Positions 11,433 to 23,827 of a stretch of DNA of 64,000 bases are shown in pieces. Below the pieces are notes generated by a model that did not search any database, was not told the origin of the DNA, and worked only from the letters and a program-made list of their open reading frames with translations. The translations under genes and the position numbers were made by a program. The stretch spans positions 20,105,207 to 20,169,206 of the forward strand of contig NC_064769.1 in NCBI RefSeq assembly GCF_011397635.1, read 5' to 3'. The number at the start of each line of letters is the position of its first letter. Position 1 is the first letter of the stretch. The DNA comes from Epinephelus fuscoguttatus (lineage: Eukaryota; Chordata; Actinopteri; Perciformes; Serranidae).

Positions 11433-12726
11433 AAAGTGTGTCTGAGAGTGTGTGTGTGCTTCTCTGGGGCCGACCCTCCCTTCCCGTCTGCATAAGTCTT
11501 CCACCTGCAGCCCTCCCAAAAATGCACTGCATCCTGTGGGCTGACAGGGGAGGCTCACCAACCACGACACACACTCCTCGCTGCGGGGCCGACGTCCACC
11601 CGTGTACATTTTTTGTTTTCTTCCTCTGTTGTTGTTTTGGTGCTTGAACGGTTGAGGGGAATCAGGCAGCTAGGACATTTTCATGTTGATCATGAGGCAG
11701 GAGGAGTTGAGCACGACGGGCTGAGGGATGCCTTTCAGTCGCTTGTGTCTGAATGTGTCGCGTCAACACTTTCTAGGTGTCTGGGAGACAGCCTGGGACA
11801 GATCGGCTTAAAAGGGGCTTTAAAACCTGGTAGCCCTTGTGTACAAAAAAGTGATATAATAAGAACAGTAAGCCAAGTTTGGGATTTTTGGGAGAGTAGT
11901 GATAGAGTATTGAACCTGGCTAGCTGTCTCTGTTGCTCCAGTTGTTATTCTGTTCCTTGTTGTTAATGTGTTTGAACAAAGCAAATGTATGGACTGAGAA
12001 AGCAGATGTCAGTAATGGATGGGTATTATTAGAGAATGAGATTCAAGAATGGGCTTTCAGTTTCTTGGGAATGTGAACGTTGAAAGAGCAAAGTGCTCCG
12101 ATCAAAGAAACCTGTAAAGGGAAACCATAACACTTGTTAGAACTTACACGTGAAGGCTAATCAGTTTTCGTCACTTGGCAGGGGGGAATCTGTCGGAGCG
12201 CACATCCCGATAAGTTGTAAATATTTTTGTGTTGTTAGGGCTTCGTTCCAGCCTTTCTGTTGTCTTTGCTTCGGCTGCTGAAGCAAAGAGCTATTTCGTT
12301 ACTATCGTGGAGGATGTACACATGCATTCATAAATATATTTTCTTGTATAGATGTTAATCTTGAAGTGAGCTTTATCAATCCCACACTTCCACTGGCCGA
12401 AATGAACAAGAAGATCTTTGCTGAGATTGATCGCTGCAACACGTGTGGTAGGGAGGATGTTTTTAAAAAAAAAAAAAAAAAAAAAAAGCGTGAGTGTGTG
12501 TGGTACACATGTGAGTTATTGGGATGTGTGGCGTACTTAATGTTAATATTTGCTATCTCACAAAGCTAAAGCTAGCATCTGGGAATGCTTACTATTGCAA
12601 TGATAGGTCAGGCGTGTGTTTAAAGGAAGAGATGTATTTTTTTAAAGTAGTAAGAGTTTGAAGTGTCTGCTGAAAGGAAATATGTGTCATGGATGACAAA
12701 GATCCAGCTATCTTAACGAGAATCAG

Positions 12727-12752
12727 GTGTGTGTGTGTGTGTGTGTGTGTGT
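12727..12752. repeat. (GT)n microsatellite
   Basis: About 13 GT units in the pptc7 3'UTR. Confidence 0.9.
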
Positions 12753-12909
12753 AGGTGTGTGAGGGTGTGTCAAATTTGTTTTTACGTCTCCGTTCCTTAT
12801 TTCCCTTTTACATTTGTTTGCTGCTTCTCTTTTGTAATTCAGATGTCTGTATATGACTTGACATGATTTATACGAACACGGTCGCCATGATTGTAACGAG
12901 TGTGTGTAA

Positions 12910-12910
<1 letters not shown>

Positions 12911-12964
<54 letters not shown>
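12911..12964. repeat. (GT)n microsatellite
   Basis: About 27 uninterrupted GT units, also in the pptc7 3'UTR. Confidence 0.95.
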
Positions 12965-13991
12965 GCATCAAATGACATTAATCAAAGACCTTGATTAGTA
13001 CTGTTCTGCTCATGATAGTTTGTCCCTTTTTGTCTAACAGCTCACCCAAGTGGTTCGGACAATGTCTTTACAGTTTAAAAGCAGGTGCACCAAAGACACA
13101 TTTTCTTTGTGTATGTCATACACAGCGCTTTGTTGTTACAAACATCATACAGCAATACTGTAAATTCCTTGTGCTCTGAGTCTTGTGTGATGGCCAGAGG
13201 TGTGGGTCGACACGTTCAGATGGACATTAAAAATGTCTTTTCTATGCCTAAAGTTGTTTTTATCCGAGCAAAAGCTGTATCATATTCTTGGGTTAAGATG
13301 TGTGTGTGTGACTGGTTGTAACAAAGTATAGACAGGTTTATGAAACCAAAGAAGGAAAGCCATATGTAAACACATGATCAGGGCACTGATGTGTGAGCCC
13401 TGCTGTAAAGATGACATGTTTCTTCCTCATACACATAATGGACACAGTGATCTGCATATTAACCGTCTGCACTGTTCTTTCTGCATGGTTTCTTTCTCAG
13501 CTACTGGTACCATTTTACAAAGTTAAAAATCATCTGTTCTTGTCTTTCAGAGTGGTTTATAAAGGTGTATAAAGGTTCTGAACTTGTATTTACTTCAGAG
13601 ATAGCCCTATATTTAACAGAGGGATGTATCCCATATGCAGAAGAAGAAGGGGTGGTGATGTAGGTGATGCTGCTGTGAACTTACAGAATGAGGGTGAGCA
13701 CAGTTTCAGCCTTAACAAATAGCTAGACCTGTAATCAAGAGGCCTTTCCTGTCATTGCAAGCTTGTGTCGTGTCGGTCACGTTGCCCGGTGTTTGATGTA
13801 AGTGAAAGTCCCTCCCCCGTCTTTACTCTCCTGTAAAGTTGTTTCTCAAAGGTGCTTCTGCAGTCTGTATGGTATGATTGTCCTCCTTTCAGCAAGCGAT
13901 GTTTGTGTGTATGAAAGATACACCTATGTCTACAGTGTAACAATGCAGGTCTAATTTATGTAAATATGTTTTAAAATATGTACAATATTTA

Positions 13992-13997
13992 AATAAA
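13992..13997 (+). terminator. pptc7: pptc7 polyadenylation signal AATAAA
   Basis: First canonical hexamer after the stop codon, in an AT-rich context and followed by a T/G-rich stretch (CTCCTTGGTCTTTC). Confidence 0.7.
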
Positions 13998-14779
13998 GAA
14001 TCTAGTATTTATACTAAATTCTCCTTGGTCTTTCATTGATGCTGTTCCAGGTTTCATCTTCAGAGGCAGATGTGCTGTTCACAAAAGACACATCCGAACA
14101 TGCAAAGTGATTGACAGCTCTAATAAAGCAGCTTTTGTTACAGTGAGGTTGAGAAAATTTGGATTATTGCATCAGCTGCATCCTGAATATTAGATGATAT
14201 AATTTATGTACTGAGGGCACACATTTACCACATTGGAACAGGTTAAATACAAAGGTGGTACAGCAGGCACATCATCCTTTTATAACTGTAAAATGAGATT
14301 TTTCATAATTAAAATTATCACAATTCAATAGCAGTTATGTGTATATATGCCCACTGTAAGTGTGAAAATACATCGTCATCTGTTTGACTTACTGTATTGC
14401 TCGCATTTTTTTCCCCTTTTTGTACTTTAACATGTCCGAAATAACACCTTCAAACAAACAAACAGTATTTCCATTTTCTGCTATTTCAAACTTAAGCTCT
14501 TCTACTACTGCTACACTCAGAGGGAAATATATTAATTTTTTCTACTCTATTACATTTATTTGACACATAAACTAAGTACAAAAAGGAAGGAAATTTGTGT
14601 TTCATAGATCAATAAATCAAATCTTACACTATTGGAAAGACACTTTATTTCCCTTTTAAATGGTGCCACATTTGTAAGCAACATGCATTTGTGGGATGAG
14701 CAGCAGAGCTGAGTATGTGGGTTGCGTCCATGAAAATTTGCCAGTTTTGAGCTTCTGGTACCCCCAGGTGCTGACAATC

Positions 14780-15010
14780 AGGTGCCAATCAGTTGGTGTC
14801 TGCTCCAAGAATCGACATAACACGTTTGACTGATCTGGATAGGGCCCGTGTGATAGAGCAACTTCAAGTTGGTGTTGCGGCATTATTTGGAATGAGCCCT
14901 AGCACCATCTGCAAACTGAAGGCCAAGTTCCATATAACAGGGGATGTCAGAGACAGGCCACGAAGTGGGCGTCCCAAGAAGACGACACCCCAAAACACTG
15001 AGAACTGAGC
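14780..15010 (+). pseudogene. Tc1/mariner-like transposase fragment (N-terminal HTH part)
   Basis: The ORF at 14793-15008 reads MVSAPRIDITRLTDLDRARV, then GMSPSTICKLKAKFHITGD and RPRSGRPKKTTPQ. This is the paired-type helix-turn-helix and GRPR-like hinge of Tc1-family transposases. The DDE catalytic domain is absent: similarity ends at about 15008 with a stop, and DNA after it is unrelated. It is a short dead remnant. Confidence 0.7.
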
Positions 15011-15379
15011 AAACCACGCAGCTTGTTTACTTTTTAGTAGTTAGTTTACAGTTTTTGATTTTACATACAAAACATGACCAACAAATAAAAGTACACATTT
15101 ACATTTTGAAATTATACATCGAACCACATAGGGGTATATGAAGCAAAAAGTGGCTCCCCCCTCAAGCAGCTACAACATTAATATGCTGCTTACATGTTAA
15201 TGCATCAATAATCCCATAATACAACAATAACCCTCTCAAACAGGGGTAAAATTTAAATAATAAGTAGATAATTGAAATTATGAATGCAGGACTGCTACTC
15301 ATTTTTACATGGTGGTATTATTACTGGGGGCCACAGACTGTTACAAAGTCTTGTTGAAGTATCTGGAAGTAATATATAT

Positions 15380-15896
15380 TTAAGGGGAACTACATCCATT
15401 TTCAGAATTCATACATGTTATTCATACATGTTATTGCTGTGGTCTAAGACAGTACATAGTAAAATTAAACAACTCTCTCCTAAATCCAAAAGCTAGAGTG
15501 CTAAAACTAAAATTGTTGAAGCCATAAAGTCTAGAGCTGCTCCATCAATGAAGAATTAGACAAGATGTTATAGATGAAACTGAGAGCACCCGCAGAAATG
15601 TTTTGAATGTATAGGAACATTTTCTGTTTCAAACCTGAGAACAATACTACTGAATAAAGCTCATTTGAGTATAAAAAATATAACAAAACTTCTGTGGCTC
15701 CACAAAATCAGGCTCCCAGCTGTGTCAGCGAAGAGGCTCCATATTTAATACCCTATAACATGACAAGTTTGACACTGACTTCTCTGGTTTCTGGCTTTGA
15801 GAGAGCAGCACCTGCTCACAAATACCAATTGAACTTTCCTCGACCATGGAAATAACATTTTGGAATCCATAATTTAGGTGGTGTAAATCTTTAAGG
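15380..15896. mobile_element. Non-autonomous DNA transposon (family A), copy 2
   Basis: It starts TTAAGGGGAACTACATCC and ends GTAAATCTTTAAGGG. Shared interior words with copy 1 include GTGGTCTAAGACAGT/ATGGTCTAAGACAGTCC, GGAGCTGCTCCA/AGAGCTGCTCCA and AATTTAGGTGGTGT, in the same order and spacing. Confidence 0.75.
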
Positions 15897-16622
15897 GTTA
15901 ATTTCACTTTTCCTGTTCTTCATATCGTTTACTCATACTAGGTCATCAGTTAAAACAATCTACATGAGTGGAATTAGTCTGAACATGGCGCCTGTAAATG
16001 TACCTAATTAAACAGTTATTTTTCCAGAGAGGAACTGCTGCTGCATGTGACCTTTAACTGCCTTTAACACATCATAAAATCACAAAATAAAGTGAAGTAA
16101 AGTCAAATTACTCTGGCATGCACAACTATAAAACTATTAACATAAATAAGTTGATAAATCGATCTGTTGGTGACGGACTATAGAGACTTTGAATGTGTGA
16201 TTTTGAGCTTTAACATTAGATGGCAGTGCAGAGTTAAAGGATGCTATGGCTGTTTTGTTTACTAATCTTCCAGCTTCTCTTCCTGGTAGCCACCAGCTAA
16301 CCTACATTCTTGCTGACAGCAGAGATTCCGCTTTAAATAACGCTAGGTGTGTGTCAGCTGACAGCTGTGTGATGCTAGCATGTTAGCTCCGGAGCTAGCA
16401 AGCAGACAGTACTAATTTTGTATTTACCAAACCAGCTGCATTTGCTCTTTTATAGTTCGATTATTTTTTGTTAGACCTGAACATTGTTTAACGTTATATG
16501 ACTAAAGCGAACAAGTCTGTCGACATTAAACACTGTCACGCTAAGTTGTGTTTATAGCACTAGCGAGCTAGCAGCTAGGAAGCTAATCCTCCTAGCAACT
16601 GTGGCTAGCCCCGGGCGTCTTC

Positions 16623-16697
16623 ATGGAGAGCTTTAAAGAGTTAGTTGAGCTTCCAAGATTGGTCGGAAGGGTAAGTTATGTGAACACAGTGTAGACG
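16623..16697 (+). promoter_or_regulatory. Possible upstream ORF in tbc1d10a leader (or alternative first exon)
   Basis: The ATG at 16623 is in a good context (G at +4) and opens a 24-codon frame, MESFKELVELPRLVGR then VSYVNTV and a stop. It is out of frame with the main start at 16729. A strong donor, AAGG|GTAAGT, lies inside it at 16669-16674, so it may instead be an alternative first exon. Whether it is transcribed is unknown. Confidence 0.35.
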
Positions 16698-16728
16698 GAA
16701 GGCTTCCGCTCAGGTAAATGTGGATTAA

Positions 16729-17441
16729 ATGGCAAAAACGGAGCAGGGCAATGGACTGGACATGCGGGGCAGCACAGAGAAGCTGACAGATAATAATGGC
16801 AAAGGCGGCTCGTATGGATCAGACCCAGAGATAAATGGCACCGTCCCCGGGGAGAGACAGGTGGACAAGTATGGATTCACTGGAGGAGCACAGCAGCACT
16901 CCGGAGAGACGTAAGTGCTGGTGATGTCCCAAAATATCTGGTTACATTACCTGAATGAAATGTTGGTTAATGTCTTCACAGACTTCCACACAGATAGTCT
17001 GTTTCTTCTTGCACTCAGTTGAAGACAGATAAAGGTGACAAATCCTCCTGTGAATGCTGAAGTCATCAGATAATTATTGTGAGAATCTGACATTTCTTCC
17101 TTGCAAAGATACCTGCTGTCATTTGAAAGACTATTTTTTATGTAGAAGATGCAAAACAAAGATTAGATCCAGTCTGGTTAATAACCCTGATTTATAGCTG
17201 AAGTTCTTGACATCTGGGCCCTTTTAAAGCAAAGGTGTGTCCACTTGTGACCCCTTGACCTTGTCACAGGTTATATTACAAAGAAAACTATTTTTAAAAA
17301 AGCACAATATCTGTTATAAAACTTGTTTTTTAACTTGTGAGCCCCCATGTAGGGAACCACTGACATAGACCACTGCCATTTCATATCATTTAGTCAGTAC
17401 TCCTTGTTCCTGCCTTCCTTGGTCATTTTACATCTGGCACC

Positions 17442-17472
<31 letters not shown>

Positions 17473-20400
17473 CTACATTACTCGTGTCCTTAAGGTCTCA
17501 TTTTATTACACAAAACAAGGCCTGAAAGAGGCGTACACCATTTTCCAATGCAAAAGTTGCAATCTATAAAAACAGAGTTAATGGGATAAACTTTGACCCA
17601 TGTGTATAAACCTGGCGTCGCACATGGTGAGGTGGAAGCCTGATTGTAGAAGTTGTCGATTATTTTTTGGCACGCACCATTTTTGACTTTTGTCTGTACG
17701 TAGGCGACCCTTCTCTCTCATCACTGGTCTTCACTAAAGTATAGAATAGGGCTGCATATTCCCACGCAGTTGCCACACCTCTGACCTTTTAAACTGTCAA
17801 ATGTCCGGTAGCTCTCTGAGGTCCTCTGACCCGCAGCTGCTGGCTGTTGCTAGTACAAAGTCTGAATGCAAGTGGGATTAAGTGTTTGTTGTTGTGGCCC
17901 CTATAATGTATTCTCTGTCACTTGGACCTGCATAATGTCCCAGTTTGTGTTCTGCATCTGTGCCGCTCACACAGCTGATTGTTAAAGGAATACTTCACCC
18001 ACAAAAATGATATATCAGCTAGTCATGCCGTCTTATTTTGAACTTGTGAACATATTAATTTATTGATTGATAGAGGACCACTTTAACTATGATAAAACTA
18101 TATGTAATATCTGTTCACAAACTCTCACACAAGTCATTCAGTATAATCCAAGTCTCGTTAATCTAGTTGTACGCTTACTAGTACCTCTCAAGCAAATACA
18201 CTTTCAATTAAACATCAGTATTGAAAGCTGAACTAAAAGTGAAACTTATCTATGCTCTCTTCAAAGCCAGACTCCAGTATTAAGGTTGTTTAGTGAAAAT
18301 GCATGCACTTAGGAAAAACTGATCATATGGCTGGATAAATAAGACCTTGATAATACTGCACGAGTTGTGTTAGAGTTTATAAATGGATGTTTTGCTGTAA
18401 ACGGCATGACCAACTGATTTATAAATGGTCATGCTGTGAGTGAAGTCCTTTAAACTCTCCTTGAGAAATGTACAGCACTTTTGTAATGACTTAGATACAA
18501 GGCACCAGGGATACTGGAAGAACTGAGCAAACCAGGCAGCTTGAGCTCGTCATCTGCCATAAATATCTTAGTGGTTGTGTCCTAATTTGAAGACCTAAAA
18601 GTAACCGTTCCAGTCATTGGTCTTTAGTTCTTATGAGTTCAGTCAAGTCACTGTGGTATCTTATAAAGAGTAGTGATTGACAACTGTTTAACTTTCTTTA
18701 GCTTTTGTATGCAAAAGCACGTCAGTGAGCTCTTTAAATTTTTTTGCCAAAATGAGCGTGCAGGAAAGTGTGCATAACAATATGACAGCTCTGATCTTTG
18801 ATAGGACTGTAGTGAAGTGAGACACTGGTGTAAGTTGTGTGTAGGAGGTTATAGGGAACTGAGCTAGGGGAAAGTTCTCCCACAGCTTCCTGTTTTCCTT
18901 GTAGTCCACGGCCGATGGCAAGTGTTCCACTGTTTTGTCTGAGGTTAGGCTTCCTGTGTGGACGAAGAAGAGATGAGCCACTGTCCCGTCCCCTCTGAAG
19001 ACAGGATTACCCCAGTACAGGGACGTGATGCTGTGCAGTACAGCTGTTGTCCGTCTATATGAAAATAATGTGATTGCTTTTATCAGTGACATTGTCTCCC
19101 ATTTCCACAGTGCTGAAGAAATACCCCCTGAGGTGCTGAGGCAGCGGGAGGTAAAATGGCTGGAGATGCTCAACAGCTGGGACAAATGGATGGCCAAAAA
19201 ACACAAGAAGGTCTGCTTAATAAACTGTGAATTAAATCTTGCTCCACTATTTTATTTCTTTGTAATAAAATTGTACACTTTGCAGGAGTTTATCTAATGT
19301 GCACTGGCTGCTCTGGAGCACGAGCATGGTTGTTGTTGCAGTGGTTTTAAAATAGACTAAACAGTATAAATTCATGTTGAAAACTGAGGTGGAAGACTTG
19401 TAGTCATTCCATCACTATGGCGTTTTATTTTTTTCCTTCATCTTTGAAGATCAGTTGCATGTCATTTCATGTCAGTGTCAGTGTTGCTTTCTTTTGATCT
19501 TCCTTTCTCTTGTTTTAAACTGTGCACATGTTGACTAACAGGTGAAAGAGCGCTGTCAGAAGGGGATCCCTCCATCCCTGCGTGGCCGGGCCTGGCTCTA
19601 CCTTACGGGGGGCAAAGTGAGAAGGGAGCAAAACCAGGGAAAATTCCATGTGAGTTGAATATATGTGATCCCTGCTGTCATCAACTTATTTAAATAAAAA
19701 AAACATGCCTCTTTCATGCTTGGGATAAATCATAGTCACTCAAAGTACTGAGTGTGTCTCAGTTTTAGGCACCCAGACTCTTATAGGGGCTTGGCTCTGT
19801 CTAAGGTTATAACTTTCACTGAGACTTTAAGTTCCAGAGTCAGCATGATAAAATTGCTATGAACAGTGGATGATGGGAAAAGACTAAGAAAAAACATAAG
19901 GTATACCGTTGCAAAAGCTGTTACTCTGTGTTTCTAGGAACTGGACAGCCGGCCAGGAGATCCTAAATGGGTAGATATTATAGAGCGGGACCTCCATCGA
20001 CAGTTCCCCTTCCATGAAATGTTTGCAGCAAGAGGAGGTCATGGGTAAGCACTCCCTTCTGAAGGCTTGTCAAGATGCCTATTGTTGTGTTTGTGTAGAT
20101 AATATAGTTTCTGAATATCGTTTATGTTTCTTCAAACATTCAGGCAGCAAGACCTGTTCCGTGTGTTGAAGGCTTATACTCTGCATCGCCCCGAGGAGGG
20201 TTACTGTCAGGCTCAGGCTCCCATCGCTGCTGTTCTTCTAATGCACATGCCAGCAGAGGTGAACTGAACACACACTAGCAATTTGTGAATGATACTTTAA
20301 GCAAAAAATCACCGTATAATGTCACATTTTACTATAATAAATCCCTACCTTTGTTTCCTTTCTTTGTCCCAGGATGCATTCTGGTGTCTTGTTCAGATCT

Positions 20401-22990
20401 GTGAGAAATACCTTCCTGGTTACTACAGCACAGGGCTGGTAAGGGTCCACACAGACACACCGTCACATGATTTTGTAAAGAGGACTTTAATATCATAAGA
20501 AGAGCTTGAGAGTGCAACCTGTAACAGGATTACATATTAACAGTGTTCAGCATGTCAATTATTATCTCTGTGAACCCTATAAATATTGCCAAAATGAATC
20601 TCTTGTTTACTGTAAGCAAAAATGAACTCACAATACTGTAGCAGTGCCCAAGAACACTGGGTTTCTTAAGACTGCATATCTGCTGATTTAACCAGCCAAA
20701 CAGAAGTCTCAAGTCAGTCAACTTCAGTTTACAGATGTAATATGTGGCTGGTGGCGGTGTTGGATTTCTCAGGCCAGCGTGTCCCCAGCTTAACACCGAT
20801 ACGCTAACGACGTAATACCACGAGGTGGTGACCAGGCCACAAGGACGAGATAATCAGACAGAATCAGATTAAGCAAAGAGAAAGGTGTCTGTTCCCTCTC
20901 TCCCTTCATTGACTGCTGTTCCATGTCGTCTCTGCAGGAGGCGATCCAGCTGGACGGGGAGATCCTGTATGCTCTCCTGCGGCGTGTGTCTCCTGTGGCC
21001 CACCGTCACTTAAAGAAGCACAAACTGGAGCCCATCCTGTACATGACCGAGTGGTTCATGTGCGCTTTCTCTCGGACTCTGCCGTGGGCCTCGGTGCTGC
21101 GGGTCTGGGACATGTTTCTTTGTGAGGGTGAGGCACTGCACTATATATGTTACACGGTGCATGAAAAAACACTATCAAAAGTGGTTTTGCCAGACCTGAC
21201 AAGTCTCATTTATAAAGATTATGTCATGAATTAGGGATGGACGATATGGCCAAAATCTTCTCTGCTTCCACTCTGTGTGGCCCATAGTGACGGCTATTTT
21301 TACTTTAACGCTCCAGTAACATGAATGGGGATAAAATGATTCATGTTATTGGACCAAATATATCAAACTCTGATAGTGAAACAAGCTCAAAAATGTATCC
21401 ACTAATTTGCAGATGTCTTTTTCGCCATCTAAGTCTATGGGGAAAAAGTCTCTTTGGGCCGCAGGGCATCACTTGATGGACTTAATTCTACTATTTGGCT
21501 GCTACGAAAGTTGGCTTCAAAGCCCAGCACATTGCCCAGGGGCCTGTGCAAGGCAGCTGGATTCACATGATCACACGCAAATCACGAAAAACGTCACAAG
21601 TTTGCACGAGAATGACATGACCATGCGATAATCCAGTCCCGTTTTGCCACGTAGCCTGCCCCGAATATCCCCCCCCAGTCGAGACGATATCTCTACATTT
21701 CTACCGTCCAACGGAAAATACCATCATATCAGCCAACCCTGTCATGTATAAATGTATTTAATGCTGAGTCTCAATGGCTCGATTTTGAAATGGAAAATAT
21801 TACTTTTAGTTCAAAAACAGTAGCTTTGTCTGACGTGGTAGAATCGAGGATTGTTTAACGGGTAAAACTCCAGAGTTATGTACACGGTACAGTAGTACAG
21901 CCGTATTTAATTTTCCTCCAGGCCCTGTCATGTGCTTATTATCCTACTGTTTAATTTCATATGTAAAACACCAGAGCATGTTCACTTTTAAAGCACCTAT
22001 GCAAATGTTGAATACATAAAGCTTACCTGTTGTTTTAGTTTGGGATAAAGAATATGAGAATATATATGAAGTAGCTCACCACGCTGCAAGACTGTCACAA
22101 CACCATAGTTATCCATCTAAGTATTCACATAATTTAATTGGTCGTTAGTTGTGCTATATTAAAATATAAGTGTTGCTCTAGCTGCATGTTGTCTGATGTT
22201 ACGCTGTTCTCAGGAGTGAAGATCCTCTTTCGAGTGGGCCTGGTTCTCCTAAAATGCATGTTGGGATCCCAAGAGAAAGTGAAGTCCTGTCAAGGCCTCT
22301 ATGAAACAATGGAGCTGCTGCGAGCCATACACCCACAGTACATGAGAGAAGGCTTCCTGGTGCACGAGGTACAGTTACACGCCGTCATGGTTGTAGTCTG
22401 TGTCATCCATTTTATTGTTTTGGCCCAGCACCTACTGCACAATCTGTCTTTCTCTTTGACTTTGCCCCTCTGCAGTTGTGCTGACAGAGATATAAAAAGA
22501 CTTATTAACCTTTAATGTGCTGGAACACTTAACCAGAAAATCCAGGCACTACTCACATGTGATTCACACTCATTCTCCGCTTGTGTTTCAGATCATCGAG
22601 TTAGTGGTGTCTGAGAAGGACATTGAGAAGGAACACCTCGCTCAGCTGCGGCACTGGAAGGAGACTCGCGGAGATCTACACTGCAAGTCCCCTCCCAGGA
22701 TGCACGGCGCTAAGGCCATCATGGCCGCCGAGCCGCCCAGTCGACAGGACCTGAAGCAAATGCCCACCATCATTGTGGAGTCTCCCCTGGCACCCAAGAC
22801 AGACCGGGAGAGAGTAGAGGACGCCAAGGACAGTGGAAAGGAGGAAAAACAGAAGAAAACACTCCTACCGCCACAACAGACTGTAAATCCTGCCTTTCCT
22901 CCCACTGACCCTTCACCTCTCGTCGAAGGCAAGAATGGAAAAGGGTCCAAAGAGAGTCTGAGCAGCGCAGAGCATGACACCTACCTGTAG
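16729..22990 (+). CDS. tbc1d10a: TBC1 domain family member 10A (EPI64), 9 spliced exons
   Basis: Coding exons: 16729-16910, 19111-19210, 19542-19649, 19938-20044, 20144-20258, 20373-20438, 20938-21127, 22214-22368, 22592-22990. All are GT-AG and in frame, giving 473 aa (human is 508). The start is fixed by a TAA directly before the ATG. Seen: a divergent acidic N-terminus; [11 protein letters not shown]; a TBC domain from about 100 with SLRGRAW, arginine finger I145-ERD-LH-R151 and glutamine finger Y186-C-Q188; a Lys/Pro-rich tail ending DTYL (470-473). Known: EPI64 is a Rab GAP (Rab35, Rab27A) and binds EBP50/NHERF1 through its C-terminal DTYL in microvilli. Both catalytic fingers and the PDZ ligand are intact. 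Tail and ligand favour 10A over 10B/10C; which fish duplicate it is cannot be told. Confidence 0.95.
17446..17472. repeat. (GA)n microsatellite
   Basis: About 13 GA units in tbc1d10a intron 1. Confidence 0.9.
17980..18040. mobile_element. End of a MITE-like element (GTTAAAGGAATACTTCACCC type)
   Basis: The string at 17981-18007 matches the terminal sequence I recall for an abundant fish MITE. I could not find a matching far end, so the extent is unknown. Confidence 0.35.
21236..21640. repeat. Probable dispersed repeat in tbc1d10a intron 7
   Basis: The stretch starts TTAGGGATGGACGATATGG and includes CATCTAAGTCTATGGGGAAA. Both are phrases I recall as recurring in fish genomes. There is no second copy here and no clear ends, so this is tentative. 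Confidence 0.35.
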
Positions 22991-23453
22991 CAGGCTAAGT
23001 GTCACCAGCTTACTAACATAAATCATTCCATACAGCCTCGACTAACTCACTAACGTTCTCACATATCACAGTTGTCAGTGACATGACAAACTTTTCCATG
23101 ACTTGGTGTGTCCGTAGGAGTCGTAACTGTGACAGGTTTTAAGAAAAAATTACAATCAAGAAATAAGTAATCAAAGCTGGCCTGAGCAGAATGCCTCTGC
23201 TCAGATCATGAAGCAGTCACTGTGATACTCAACACATTTTCAGTGTAATTTCATTTATATAGGTTGCAATGTACTCTACTTTAAACTAAGTGCAGTTATG
23301 GACATTTAGGATAAAAGTATGTGGAGCTCAGAGGTGTGTAATTGCCAGGGAGCAACAACAGATGGAGACTATGTGCCCTTTGCGCACATAGGTTTTTGGC
23401 GCTATTAGCTTCATATGACTGAACTTGTGGGGATATACACTCGCTAACTCACT

Positions 23454-23827
23454 GTTAAAGGTATACTATGCAGGATTGTCGTGCTACATTACAGAGAAAT
23501 ACAAAACCGTACTAATGACCCTTCATTAATATAGGCCTATATTTTATCTACAAGTGCACGTCACACACTGAGCAAGCCGCCTGTTAATGATGCTGTCGGC
23601 AAAGCAGTAATGATTGTGCTAAGTGGCTAATGGGCATGTAGCTGCTTCCATGTTTCAGATGATACGTCATATTTGTAGTCGACCAATGAAGATGAGTTTA
23701 CGTATCACCTTGGGTTCGTCCTTCACCTTCTCAAAATGATCCCACACTTTGGATTTCCTGCCTGACATGTTATTAACTAGCCTGTGGAATCATTTTTTAG
23801 AAAAATCCTGCACAGTATATCTTTACC
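23454..23827. mobile_element. MITE with about 24-bp inverted ends
   Basis: The left end GTTAAAGGTATACTATGCAG and the complement of the right end GGTAAAGATATACTGTGCAG match at 21 of 24 positions, counting the following GATT. The interior is non-coding. It lies in the tbc1d10a 3'UTR. Confidence 0.8.

Larger units (their letters stand above)
11433..13997 (+). other. pptc7: pptc7 3'UTR
   Basis: About 2.56 kb from the stop codon to the first clear AATAAA. It contains an A-run (12464-12487), two GT microsatellites and two UGUAAAUA Pumilio-type sites (12216-12223 and 13959-13966). No other ORF in it looks real. Confidence 0.6.
13998..16600. other. Intergenic region pptc7 - tbc1d10a
   Basis: AT-rich DNA holding a Tc1-like fragment and the second family-A MITE. 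Otherwise I see nothing that looks coding. The last 300 bases (16300-16600) are richer in GC and GCTAGC-like words and probably contain the tbc1d10a promoter; no TATA box was seen. Confidence 0.6.

Noticed and set aside
18688-19206. 172-aa minus-strand ORF
   Set aside because: It overlaps tbc1d10a exon 2 on the other strand and has no domain.
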